From contig CAYZBJ010000003.1 of the NCBI GenBank assembly GCA_964476625.1, positions 1 through 64,000 on the forward strand: a stretch of DNA of 64,000 nucleotides. Reading direction: 5' to 3'. The position numbers and the translations under genes are program-made. Positions within the stretch are counted from its first letter, which is position 1, and each line of letters opens with the position of its first letter. Of the stretch, positions 16,117 to 24,785 are shown piece after piece. A model generated the notes under the pieces. It was given only the letters and a program-made list of their open reading frames with translations. It was not told the DNA's origin and did not search any database. Source of the DNA: JAMLIN01 sp964476625. GTDB lineage: Bacteria > Pseudomonadota > Gammaproteobacteria > Burkholderiales > Burkholderiaceae_E.

Positions 16117-18873
16117 ATGTCCCTGATCCTTGAAATCATCCGTGCCGATGGCAGCCTGGTGCGCCAGCCCCTGGCCGCCGACGCTCCGCTTGCCATCCAC
16201 GCCGGCGATCGTGTCCGCGTGATCGACACCGCGAGCGGCCAAGCGCTGCCGCCCGAGGCGCTGCTGCGCGAAGGCGCGGACCTGGTCGTCGCGACCGGCG
16301 ATGAGCGGATCGTCGCCCGCGGCCTCTTCGGGGATGACGCCGACGGCGAGGCGATCGACCACGCCCTGTCCGAAGCAACCGACACGGCCGGCCCGGTCGA
16401 GGCACAGTCGCTCGCAGCGATCGATGCCGACGGCGGCGACCCGTCCACGATCGCCGCTGCCAATGGCGCCGCGGCGGCGGCGGCCGAGCCGGAGGCTGGC
16501 GGCCCCGGCCCCTTCGATGCCAGTGGCACCGCCGCCTTCGGCGCCGTCGCCGCCGGCGGCGTGGCCCTGGTTGCGAGCGGGTCCAGTGGCGGTTCGTCGT
16601 CCCCGAATGAGCCATCCCCGGAAGAACCAGCTCCGGAGGAGCCGCCCCCGGTCGATACCACCCCGCCGGAGGCGCCAGTGCTCGCCCCGGTTGCGGGCGA
16701 CGACGTGGTCAATGCGGCCGAAGCCGGCAGCGTCGTCATCAACGGCATCGCCGAGCCGGGCAGCACGGTAACCGTCGAATGGAGCGACGGCGCCACCGTT
16801 GTGAGCGGGTCGGCGGTTGCCGATGCGAGCGGCAACTTCGCCGTGGCGCTCGACCCGGCGGGCCTCGCCGACGGCGCGACCACGGTGAGCGCGACCGCCA
16901 CCGATGCGGCCGGCAATGTCGGCCCAGCGGCGAGCGCCGCGGTGACGCTGGACCGGACGCCGCCGGCAGCCCCGAGCGTGGCGCTCGACGCCGCGAGCGA
17001 CTCGGGCCTCGTCGGCGACGACATCACGAACAACACCACCCCCACCCTGGCCGGCACCGCCGACGCCGGCGCGACGGTCAGCGTTACCTATGTCGACGCC
17101 AGCGGCACGGCCCGCAGCCAGTCGACCACCGCCGATGCCAGCGGCGCCTGGAGCATGACGATCGCGAACGCGGTGGCAGGCCACGGCGCCACCGTTCCCT
17201 TCACCGCGAGCGCTGCCGATGCCGCCGGCAACACCGCCAGCACGACGGTCTCGTTGGTGTTCGACACGGTATCGATGGCGCCGAGCCTGCGGGTCGACCT
17301 GGATACCGGCGCGGCACACGGCTTCGCCGAAGCGGGGGCGACCGTTGCGCTCGACCATGATGGCAACGCCGGCACCGCGGCGCTCGAAACCGTCGCCGGC
17401 TCCGATGGCGCCTATGCCTTCGCCGCCGGCACGATCGCCAACGCCGGCCAGGTGGCCAGCGCGACGGCCACCGATGTGGCCGGCAATACCAGTTCGGCGG
17501 CGACGGTCACGATGCCAGGCTCCGATGGCACCGGCCTGAACGATTTCATCACCGACAGCCCTGGCGCCGCGACCATCGTCGGGCTCGGCGGCGATGACTT
17601 CATTTTCGCTGGCGATGGAAACGATCGGCTCGATGGTGGCCTCGGGGACGACGACCTGCACGGCGAGGGCGGCGACGACATCGTGATCGGCGGCCCCGGC
17701 AACGACGTCCACATCTTCGGGGAAGACGGCAACGACATCCTGATCGGCGATTCCGGCGGCGGGATCCGCAACTACCAGTTCGACTACTGGAACACCAGCG
17801 CCCCGGATGCGGTGGACTCCGGCGACGGGGTATCGCCCGTCGAGCAGTCTTTCGCCGGCCTGCGGCCGAGCGCCTCGATCGGCTGGACCATCGACCCGAA
17901 CCCCGCGACCCGGATGATCGACGACGGCGCTGGCGGCAACGTGCAGGTGCGAACCGGCGGCCTGGTCGAGCTGCTCGGCACCGCGAACGTGGCCGACCAT
18001 GGTCCCGACCTGACCGGCACCGGCGGCACCCTGTACTGGGAGACAGAATTCACGGGCTCGGATGGCGCCTCAGCCCTGTCGCAACCGATCATCACCTCCG
18101 CGGGCGTCAGCTACGAGCTCGCGATCCAGACCTCGTCCTTCGATGGCGACACATCCTTCGCGGTGGTCTGGAACGGCCAGGAGATCGCCTTCTACAACGG
18201 CCTGACCGATACCTGGAGTGGCCAGCAGCCCGACGTCAGCCCAGTTGCACCGGGCGACCCGAACATCCTGCGCCAGGTCCTGCGCTTCGAGGTCGACGGC
18301 AACCCCTCGGGCGAGGACTCGAGCCTCGCCTTGCGCGCCTTCGCCCCGATCGGGCAGGACGGCGGCGACGGCCTGCAGGTCGACCGGGTCACCCTGCGCC
18401 CGACCGCCGCCGACGGCAACGACTACATGAACGGTGGCGCCGGCGATGACCTGCTGTTCGGCCAGGGCGGCGACGATACCCTGATCGGCGGGGCCGGCGC
18501 CGACACCTTCGTGTTCTCGATGCATGCCGACAACGGCCACGACACCATCCTCGACTTCGAGTTGGGCACCGACCGGATCCTGCTCATCGATGCGCTCGAT
18601 GCGAGCCGGACCGGCTCGCTCGGTCCGGCGGCAGTGCCTCTGTCGGATTCGCAGCTCGATGCAAGCGACTTCCTCGTCGCTGGCACCCAGGAGATCATGC
18701 TGGCCGACAGCGGTGGCAACCTGCAGCTCGTGTTCTCGGGCGAAGGCGGCGCCGCGCTCGGCTCGGTCACGCTCAATGGCGTCGCAGCCGGCGCCTATGC
18801 GGACGTGGGAGCGCTGTTCGGCGCCGGCATCCTGGTGGCGACCGGCGACGGCTTTCACGCCGGGCTGCTCTGA
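16117..18873 (+). CDS. RTX-type secreted surface protein 2 (paralogue of the gene at 11908)
   Basis: 918 residues. The same plan as RTX protein 1: N-terminal domain (MSLILEI start, about 1-75), acidic and Ala-rich linker, a Pro/Glu-rich spacer (about 165-185), then Ig-like repeats with TDAAGN motifs (about 188-465). The first RTX block is longer (about 469-545) with repeated GGxGDD/N units such as GGLGDDDLHGEGGDD. The same unassigned module follows (552-765, NYQFDYWN), then a second RTX block (766-795, GGAGDDLLFGQGGDD) and the secretion target (GADTFVFS at 795, DTILDFELGTDRILL). Both paralogues end in the same short motif GDGFHAGL. The start follows AGGAGCGACA. It is probably exported by an unlinked type I system. 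Confidence 0.88.
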   Translation: MSLILEIIRADGSLVRQPLAADAPLAIHAGDRVRVIDTASGQALPPEALLREGADLVVATGDERIVARGLFGDDADGEAIDHALSEATDTAGPVEAQSLAAIDADGGDPSTIAAANGAAAAAAEPEAGGPGPFDASGTAAFGAVAAGGVALVASGSSGGSSSPNEPSPEEPAPEEPPPVDTTPPEAPVLAPVAGDDVVNAAEAGSVVINGIAEPGSTVTVEWSDGATVVSGSAVADASGNFAVALDPAGLADGATTVSATATDAAGNVGPAASAAVTLDRTPPAAPSVALDAASDSGLVGDDITNNTTPTLAGTADAGATVSVTYVDASGTARSQSTTADASGAWSMTIANAVAGHGATVPFTASAADAAGNTASTTVSLVFDTVSMAPSLRVDLDTGAAHGFAEAGATVALDHDGNAGTAALETVAGSDGAYAFAAGTIANAGQVASATATDVAGNTSSAATVTMPGSDGTGLNDFITDSPGAATIVGLGGDDFIFAGDGNDRLDGGLGDDDLHGEGGDDIVIGGPGNDVHIFGEDGNDILIGDSGGGIRNYQFDYWNTSAPDAVDSGDGVSPVEQSFAGLRPSASIGWTIDPNPATRMIDDGAGGNVQVRTGGLVELLGTANVADHGPDLTGTGGTLYWETEFTGSDGASALSQPIITSAGVSYELAIQTSSFDGDTSFAVVWNGQEIAFYNGLTDTWSGQQPDVSPVAPGDPNILRQVLRFEVDGNPSGEDSSLALRAFAPIGQDGGDGLQVDRVTLRPTAADGNDYMNGGAGDDLLFGQGGDDTLIGGAGADTFVFSMHADNGHDTILDFELGTDRILLIDALDASRTGSLGPAAVPLSDSQLDASDFLVAGTQEIMLADSGGNLQLVFSGEGGAALGSVTLNGVAAGAYADVGALFGAGILVATGDGFHAGLL

Positions 18874-18880
18874 TCGGACG

Positions 18881-18905
18881 GCGGTCCGTTTAGATAGCGG
18901 GCCGC
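18881..18905. terminator. Hairpin between convergent RTX gene 2 and ntrX
   Basis: GCGGTCCG and CGGGCCGC pair (one G-T wobble) around a 9-base AT-rich loop in the 52-bp convergent gap. It may serve both genes as a bidirectional terminator. Confidence 0.4.
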
Positions 18906-18925
18906 TCTCGCTTCGCCCGGGCTCG

Positions 18926-19651
18926 CTAGTGGTTGGCCTTGCGGTAGGCGCCGCGGGCGAGGTCGATGCCGAGCTGCTTGAGCTTGCGGTAGAGGTGGGT
19001 GCGCTCGAGCCCGGTGCGCTCGGCCACCCGGGTCATGCTGCCCTGCTCGCGCGTGAGGTGGTGCTCGAAGTAGATGCGCTCGAAGGCGTCGCGCGCTTCG
19101 CGCAGCGGCATCTCGAGCGAGAGCTCCTGCATGGTGACGCTGCCGTTGTTGGCCACTGCCGCCGACACGGTGCCCGCCACCAGGGTCTCCATGCCGACCG
19201 CGCTGGGCGCGATCGGGGCGATGCCGCCAGCGGCGAGTGCGCCGGCGGCCATGGTGAGCGGACCACGCGCGGCGCCAGCGGCTTCGGTGCGCCGGGCCAG
19301 CCCGCTCTCGACGGCCTTGAGCAGCTTCTGCAGGGTGATGGGCTTTTCGAGGAAATCGAGCGCGCCGATGCGAGTGGCCTCGACGGCGGTGTCGATGGTG
19401 GCATGGCCGGACATCATGATGACCGGCATGGTCAGCTTGCCGTTGGCGGCCCACTCCTTGAGCAGGGTGACGCCATCGGTGTCGGGCATCCAGATATCGA
19501 GCAGGACCAGGTCGGGGTCGCTGGTCTCGCGCGCCTGGCGCGCCTGGTTGGCGCTGTCGGCGAGCATCACGGCATGCCCTTCGTCCCCGAGGATTTCGGA
19601 GAGCAATTCGCGGATGCCGATTTCGTCATCGACTACGAGGATATCGGCCAT
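18926..19651 (-). CDS. ntrX: Response regulator NtrX-like, receiver plus Fis HTH, no sigma-54 ATPase domain
   Basis: 241 residues. The receiver domain (about 3-120) carries the acidic pair DDE at 8-10, phospho-acceptor Asp52 in LLDIWMPD and the conserved Lys in LEKPI near residue 104. An Ala/Gly-rich linker (about 122-175) follows, then a Fis-type helix-turn-helix (about 195-235: MTRVAERTGLERTHLYRKLK). Classical NtrX has a central AAA+ sigma-54 activation domain (GESGTGKE motif); none is present, and the length (241 versus about 450) agrees. The protein would bind DNA but cannot itself open sigma-54 promoters. It follows ntrY by 5 bases as the last gene of the def-to-ntrX run. Confidence 0.88.
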   Translation of the reverse strand: MADILVVDDEIGIRELLSEILGDEGHAVMLADSANQARQARETSDPDLVLLDIWMPDTDGVTLLKEWAANGKLTMPVIMMSGHATIDTAVEATRIGALDFLEKPITLQKLLKAVESGLARRTEAAGAARGPLTMAAGALAAGGIAPIAPSAVGMETLVAGTVSAAVANNGSVTMQELSLEMPLREARDAFERIYFEHHLTREQGSMTRVAERTGLERTHLYRKLKQLGIDLARGAYRKANH

Positions 19652-19656
19652 GGCCC

Positions 19657-21927
19657 TCAGGCGTTGCGCTCGTCGGTTGCTGCGTTGGCGCTATTGTCCA
19701 CGGATTTCGCGAAATTGGTAAATAGCACCGACACCCTTGCGCCGCCCTCTTCCGGATTGGCGGCGTTGATGCGCCCGCCATGCTCGTCGACGATCTTCTT
19801 GACGATGGCCAGGCCGAGCCCGGTGCCGCGCGACTTGCTGGTCACGTAAGGCTCGAAGACCCGCCCGAGGATCGAGGGCGCGAAGCCCTGGCCGTTGTCG
19901 CGCACCACCATCCGCACGGCGTCCTGGCCCAGCCGGGTATGGACGCTCTCGGTCTCGATGACCACGCTCGGGACCTCGGACTTGTCGGTTGCCTCGATGC
20001 CGTTCTTGAGCAGGTTGTGGATCACCTGGCGCAGCTGGGTGGCATCGCCCATGATCATCGGCAATGGCCGGGACAGCCGGGCATGGACGATCGCGCCCGA
20101 CTCGCCGTGCGCGTACAACCCGACCACGTCCTCGATCAGGGCATTGAGGTCGAGCGGGGCGAACTGCGCCGAGGGCAGCCGGGCGTAGTCGCGGAACTCG
20201 TCGACCATCAGCTTGAGCGCGCCGACCTGGTTGACGATGGTCTGCGCGCTGCGATCGAGCAGTCGCGCATCGTCGGGCGCGAGCCGGTCGGCGAGCTTCG
20301 CGCGCAGGCGCTCGGCCGAGAGCTGGATCGGGGTGAGCGGGTTCTTGATCTCGTGGGCGAGGCGCCGGGCGACCTCGGCCCAGGCGAGCGCGCGCTGCGC
20401 CGAGATCATCTCGGTGATGTCATCGAAGACGATCATGTAGTTGAGCTGCTGCTCGGGCAGGATCGAGCCGCGCGCGAGGATCGTCTGCTCGGACGTGGTA
20501 TTGCCTTCGGCCGGCATGCGCTCGAGTTCGAGCTGGCGCTGCCAGCTCGAGGCGTTGGTGCCGGCCTGCTCGTTGAAGGCCTCGCGGATCGGCTCGGCGA
20601 GCTGGCCGATGCGCGGCACCTCGCTCAGGGGCTCGTCGAGGTGGGCCACCAGCCCGAGGCCGAGGATGCGCTCGGCGCCGGCGTTGGCGACCGCGAGCCG
20701 GAAGTCGGCATCGAGCACCAGCACGCCGGCGGTCAGGTTCGCGAGCACGCTCTCGAGCCGCGCGTTGACCGTCTCGAGCTCGCGCTGGTTGCGATCGACC
20801 ATCGAGCGGGCATCCTGCAGCTGGCGGGTCATCGCATTGAAGGACTGGGTCAGCATGCCGAGCTCGTCGCGCCCGGAATAGTCCTTGACCGGGCGGAAGT
20901 CGCCCTCGGCGACGGCGCGGGTGCCGGCGGCGAACATCGACAGCGGGCCGGTGATCCAGCCGGCGAGCAGGAAGGCGGCGGCGATCGCCGAGAACGCCGT
21001 GAGGATGAAGATCAGGGTCAGCGTCACCCGGAAGAGCTGCTTGAGCGCCTCGCGCGAATCGAGCAACTGCTGGTAGTCCGAGCGCCCCTGGGCGACCAGT
21101 TCGGCGTTCTCCGCCAGGGCCACCGGCAACTGGTGGACCAACTGCACGAAGCGGCTGTCGTCGAGCAGGCGCCCCTCGGCGCCGATCGGCGCGATCACGC
21201 GCAGCTTCAGGGGCGAATCGCCACGCTGGGGCGAACCCTGCTCGATCTGGGCGTACATGCGCGTCATGCGCGCCCGCCGCAACTGGTCCGACGAGGGCAT
21301 GTCAGGCACCAGGGGCGCGAACTGGCCGCCGCTGGTGGTGATGATGCGCCCGGTACCGGTGAGGATCACCGCTTCCTGGATGCCGTTCTGGTCGCGCAGC
21401 CGGTTGAGGGTGCTCGGCCATTGCGCCAGCGGCGTGTCGGACAGCTCGATCGCGATCGCCCGGCCCTTGGTGCTGAACTCGATGCGGCTCGCATCGAGCG
21501 CGGCCCGTCCCAGGGTGAGGCCTGATTCGAGGGCGCGCTCGAGCGGGACGTCGAACCAGGACTCGATCGAGCGGCCGACGAAAGCGATCGCGACGAGATA
21601 GATCAGCAGGACCGGGACGACGGTCATGAGGGCGAAGGAGATCGCCATGCGCGCCATCAGCCGGGTGCCGAACAGGCCGCGCCGATAACGCTGCACGAGG
21701 CGGCGCATCAGCTCGAGCACGAGCAGCAGGAGCACCACCGCCACGCCCACGGTGAGCCAGAACAGCAGCTCGTAGTGGCGCTGGAACATGGCCGCGTCGG
21801 TGGTGGCGGTCGCGAGCAGGGCGAGCAGGACGATCGCGAACGCGACCGCGAAGATCAGCGCGACCCGGAGGATCCGTCCTACCGAGCGCTTGCCGGGGTC
21901 GCGGTCGTCAGGGTGAAGCTCTTCCAT
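19657..21927 (-). CDS. ntrY: Sensor histidine kinase NtrY
   Basis: 756 residues. NtrY senses nitrogen or redox-related signals and phosphorylates NtrX. The N-terminal membrane region has three hydrophobic helices within residues 18-115, a periplasmic-type sensor segment and a further helix near residue 300. HAMP linker follows (GWITGPLSMFAAGTRAVAEG), then PAS (about 380-490), HisKA with phospho-acceptor His525 in RRLAHEIKNPLTP, and HATPase with N box NGIEATDKS, G1 DNGQGFAP and G2 GTGLGLAIVKKI. The start at 21927 overlaps the end of the DUF4390 gene by 49 bases; the frame continues far upstream, but only this ATG gives the expected N-terminus. Confidence 0.93.
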   Translation of the reverse strand: MEELHPDDRDPGKRSVGRILRVALIFAVAFAIVLLALLATATTDAAMFQRHYELLFWLTVGVAVVLLLLVLELMRRLVQRYRRGLFGTRLMARMAISFALMTVVPVLLIYLVAIAFVGRSIESWFDVPLERALESGLTLGRAALDASRIEFSTKGRAIAIELSDTPLAQWPSTLNRLRDQNGIQEAVILTGTGRIITTSGGQFAPLVPDMPSSDQLRRARMTRMYAQIEQGSPQRGDSPLKLRVIAPIGAEGRLLDDSRFVQLVHQLPVALAENAELVAQGRSDYQQLLDSREALKQLFRVTLTLIFILTAFSAIAAAFLLAGWITGPLSMFAAGTRAVAEGDFRPVKDYSGRDELGMLTQSFNAMTRQLQDARSMVDRNQRELETVNARLESVLANLTAGVLVLDADFRLAVANAGAERILGLGLVAHLDEPLSEVPRIGQLAEPIREAFNEQAGTNASSWQRQLELERMPAEGNTTSEQTILARGSILPEQQLNYMIVFDDITEMISAQRALAWAEVARRLAHEIKNPLTPIQLSAERLRAKLADRLAPDDARLLDRSAQTIVNQVGALKLMVDEFRDYARLPSAQFAPLDLNALIEDVVGLYAHGESGAIVHARLSRPLPMIMGDATQLRQVIHNLLKNGIEATDKSEVPSVVIETESVHTRLGQDAVRMVVRDNGQGFAPSILGRVFEPYVTSKSRGTGLGLAIVKKIVDEHGGRINAANPEEGGARVSVLFTNFAKSVDNSANAATDERNA

Positions 21928-22460
21928 TCGCTGCTGATGTCCCAGTCGTTGTTGGTCAGCGCGCCGAGCTGGTAGGGCCTGGGCAGGCGATCGCGGTCGA
22001 AGCGCAGGCGCAGGCGCGCCTCGTAGCGGGTATTCGGCTGGAGGTCCTCGACCGGCACCACGCTCCAGCCGCTCACCTGGGCGATCGCCTGCGCGGCCTC
22101 GGCGAGGGTCGCGAAATGCTGTACATCGCCGTCGATGTTGGCGCGAAAGCGCTGGGTCAGCAAATGATAGGACAGCGTGTGGACCTGGCGGGCTTCGACG
22201 GTGCGCTCGTCCCACCACCACCAGCGCGGCCGGGTGAGGTCGAATTCGGCCACATAGTGGAGGGTGACGCCGTCACGCAGCGCCTGCTCGATCTTCGCAT
22301 CGATCGGCAGCCTGAAGCGCGCCCAGAGCAGCCAGGCATCGTCGGCCAGGCTGCGCTCGAAGCGGACATCCTCGACCCGGATGGTGTCGGCGGCACGCGC
22401 CTGCGCCCCTGCGCCCGCCAGCGCGATCCAAAGCGCCAGCAGCAGGGCGGAGCGCAGCAT
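21879..22460 (-). CDS. DUF4390 family exported protein
   Basis: 193 residues with a Sec signal peptide (MLRSALLLALWIALAGAGA, cleavage near ARAAD). The mature part is predicted beta-rich: residues 25-60 (VRFERSLADDAWLLWARF) and the WWWWDER segment are typical of DUF4390. Function is unknown; the family is nearly always encoded between rsmB and ntrYX in Betaproteobacteria, as here. The start codon shares one base with the rsmB stop, and the 3' end overlaps ntrY by 49 bases, so the three are translationally coupled. Confidence 0.88.
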   Translation of the reverse strand: MLRSALLLALWIALAGAGAQARAADTIRVEDVRFERSLADDAWLLWARFRLPIDAKIEQALRDGVTLHYVAEFDLTRPRWWWWDERTVEARQVHTLSYHLLTQRFRANIDGDVQHFATLAEAAQAIAQVSGWSVVPVEDLQPNTRYEARLRLRFDRDRLPRPYQLGALTNNDWDISSEWKSFTLTTATPASAR

Positions 22461-23839
22461 CAGTCCCGTTTCCCGAGCATCGCGTAGTAGAACCCATCGT
22501 GGTCAAGCGCTGCGCCCGAAGTGGGCAACAACTGCGTGACCGGCTCGCGTCCTTCGTCAGGGGCGAAGGCCCAGACCAGCGGCAGGCGAAGGGCGTCGGG
22601 ATGGCTCCGCATGAACCGGGCGATCACCGGGTCGCCCTCGGCCGGAAACACCGAGCAGGTCGAGTAGAGCAATTTACCACCCGGGGCGAGGAGCGGCCAA
22701 AGCGCGCCGAGCATCGCCGCCTGACGGTCGGAAAATGTCGCCATATCGCTACGGCGGCGGCGCCAGCGGACATCGGGCTGGCGACGCACGATACCCGAGG
22801 CGGTGCAGGGCGCGTCGACCAGGATGCGGTCGAAAGCCTGCCCGTCGTACCAGTCCGCCGGCGTGAGCGCATCGCCGACGACGAGGCGCGCCTGCTGGCC
22901 GAGCCGCGCCAGGTTGTCGCCGACCCGCGCCAGGCGGGCTTCGTCGGGATCGAGCGCAACGAGATCGAGCGCGGCGAGCTCCAGCAGGTGGGTGGTCTTG
23001 CCGCCGGGCGCGGCGCAGGCATCGAGCACCCGCATGCCGTCGGCCACGTCGAGCAGGGGCGCGGCGAGCTGGGCGCCGGCATCCTGCACCGAAACCAGGC
23101 CTTCGGCCCAGCCGGGCAGGCGCTCGAGCGGCACCGCCGCCTCGAGGCGCACCGCCTGCGGCCCGACCTGCGTGCCGGCGATGCCGGCCTCGGCAAGGCT
23201 GGCCAGCCAGGCCTCGGTCGAGACCTGGCGGACGTTGACCCGCAGGACCAGCGGCGGCTCGCGATTGGATTCCTCGAGGATCGCCTGCCATTGCCCGGGC
23301 CAGGCCTCGCGCAAGGTGTCGATCCACCAGGCGGGGAAATTCCAGCGGCCGGCCGGCTCCTCGCGCGCGGCCGCGACAAGGGCATCGCGCTCGCGCAGGA
23401 AGCGGCGCAGGGTGGCGTTCAGGAAGCCGGCGCCGTGGCGCAGGGCCGGGTCGGCCTTGGCGGCCTCGATCGCCTGGTCGACGGTGGTCGCATCCGCGCG
23501 GACCGGATCGAGCAGCTGCGCGAGGGTGACCTGCTGCAGGGCCAGCATCGCCGGCGCGGGCGGACGCTGGTTGAGCCGGGCCGAGAGCGCGCGGCACAGG
23601 CCCCAGGTGCGCACCGTGCGCGAGGCGATGTCGCGGATGGCGGCGCGCGATGCCGGCGGCAGGCCCCCCGGCTTCGGGTCCTGCCCCCCGCCCGGCTTTG
23701 GCGCGCGGCCCGCGCCCTGCATCGCCGCCTCGAGGGCCGCCGGCAGCGAGGCCCCCCCGGCAAGCCGCTCGAGGGCCCTGGCGGCGACCCGGAGCTCCTC
23801 GCCGAGCGTCGCCCGCGACGCGCCAGCCCGGGTGGTCAA
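22460..23839 (-). CDS. rsmB: 16S rRNA (cytosine-967-C5)-methyltransferase
   Basis: 459 residues. RsmB (Sun/Fmu) methylates C967 of 16S rRNA using SAM. The N-terminal NusB-like RNA-binding domain covers about 10-165. The methyltransferase domain follows, with motif I LDACAAPGGKTTHLLEL, motif IV DAPCTASGIVRRQPD and motif VI YSTCSVFPAEGD, which contain the two Cys residues of m5C enzymes. The N-terminal extension is Gly/Pro-rich (about 45-65). It overlaps htpX upstream by 4 bases (ATGA) and DUF4390 downstream by one. Confidence 0.94.
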   Translation of the reverse strand: MTTRAGASRATLGEELRVAARALERLAGGASLPAALEAAMQGAGRAPKPGGGQDPKPGGLPPASRAAIRDIASRTVRTWGLCRALSARLNQRPPAPAMLALQQVTLAQLLDPVRADATTVDQAIEAAKADPALRHGAGFLNATLRRFLRERDALVAAAREEPAGRWNFPAWWIDTLREAWPGQWQAILEESNREPPLVLRVNVRQVSTEAWLASLAEAGIAGTQVGPQAVRLEAAVPLERLPGWAEGLVSVQDAGAQLAAPLLDVADGMRVLDACAAPGGKTTHLLELAALDLVALDPDEARLARVGDNLARLGQQARLVVGDALTPADWYDGQAFDRILVDAPCTASGIVRRQPDVRWRRRRSDMATFSDRQAAMLGALWPLLAPGGKLLYSTCSVFPAEGDPVIARFMRSHPDALRLPLVWAFAPDEGREPVTQLLPTSGAALDHDGFYYAMLGKRD

Positions 23840-24678
23840 CGCACCCGGCCGCTTGCCATTTCCATCAGGCGGCGGATGCGCTCCTCGGTAGGCGGGTGGG
23901 TCGAGAACAGCGAGGCGATGCCCCCGCCAGAGAGCGGATTCATGATCATCATCTGCGCGGTCTCGGGGTGGGCCTCGGTGGTGGGCAGCGGCGTGCCGGC
24001 GGCATAGCGCTGGATCTTGTCGAGCGCCGAGGCGAGCGCCTGCGGATCGCCGCTGATCTCGGCGCCGCCGCGATCGGCCTCGTACTCGCGGGTGCGCGAC
24101 AAGGCCATCTGGATGACGGCCGCCGCCATCGGCGCGAGCAGCGCGACGGCGATGGTCGCGATCATGTTCTGCCGACCGCGTCCACCGAAGAACATGGCGA
24201 AGTTGGCGAGCGCCGAAATGGCCCCGGCCATGGTCGCCGAGATCGTCTGGGTGAGGATGTCGCGATGCTTGACGTGGGCGAGCTCGTGGGCCATGACGCC
24301 GCGCAGCTCCGCCTCGGAGAGCACCCGCAGGATGCCGGTGGTGGCCGCCACCGCGGCGTTCTGGGGATTGCGCCCGGTCGCGAAGGCATTGGGCGCCGGC
24401 TCGTCGATCAGGTAGACACGGGGCATCGGCAACTGCGCGCGCTGCGCGAGTTCGCGAACCATGCCGTAGAACTGCGGGGCGCTGGTTTCATCGACCTCGC
24501 GCGCCTTGTACATGCGCAGCACCATCTTGTCGGAAAACCAGTACGCGAAGAAGTTGCTCACCACGGCAAAGCCGAGGGCGAGCAGCATGCCCTGCTGGCC
24601 GCCGAGCGCGCCGCCGACCACTCCGAAGAGCGCGACGATCGCCGCCATCAGCATGCCGGTCCTGGCCCAGTTGAACAT
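23836..24678 (-). CDS. htpX: Membrane zinc metalloprotease HtpX
   Basis: 280 residues. HtpX degrades misfolded membrane proteins with FtsH. Two N-terminal membrane helices (about 5-25 and 30-48) are followed by the catalytic HELAHVKHRD (His131, Glu132, His135), third ligand region REYEADRGG, and two further hydrophobic segments between them (about 148-165 and 175-195). Start ATG 24678 follows AAGGAAACCCGCT. The longer frame upstream enters fmt on the same strand in another frame and is not coding. It is cotranscribed with rsmB (4-base overlap). Confidence 0.95.
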   Translation of the reverse strand: MFNWARTGMLMAAIVALFGVVGGALGGQQGMLLALGFAVVSNFFAYWFSDKMVLRMYKAREVDETSAPQFYGMVRELAQRAQLPMPRVYLIDEPAPNAFATGRNPQNAAVAATTGILRVLSEAELRGVMAHELAHVKHRDILTQTISATMAGAISALANFAMFFGGRGRQNMIATIAVALLAPMAAAVIQMALSRTREYEADRGGAEISGDPQALASALDKIQRYAAGTPLPTTEAHPETAQMMIMNPLSGGGIASLFSTHPPTEERIRRLMEMASGRVR

Positions 24679-24785
24679 AGCGGGTTTCCTTGGGGTCGAA
24701 GACTGTCCGGATGGAATATGGGGCCGCCCGGCCCGCTCTGCAAGCGGCGCGCCGGGTCGGCGACGAAACCGGCCCGAGGGCGGGT

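Noticed and set aside
17550..17770. Regular repeats that might look like a CRISPR array
   Set aside because: They are in-frame codons of 9-residue RTX calcium-binding units, with no fixed repeat/spacer structure and no cas genes.
16105..18000. 631-residue minus-strand frame across RTX gene 2
   Set aside because: Same reason as above: high-GC antisense shadow with no start signal.
19780..21525. 581-residue plus-strand frame
   Set aside because: Antisense to ntrY; the minus strand carries kinase motifs in the right order.
24753..24776. CGGGTCGG/CCGGCCCG stem as a terminator between fmt and htpX
   Set aside because: A single wobble, no T tract, and downstream genes appear to belong to the same transcript; unlikely to stop transcription.
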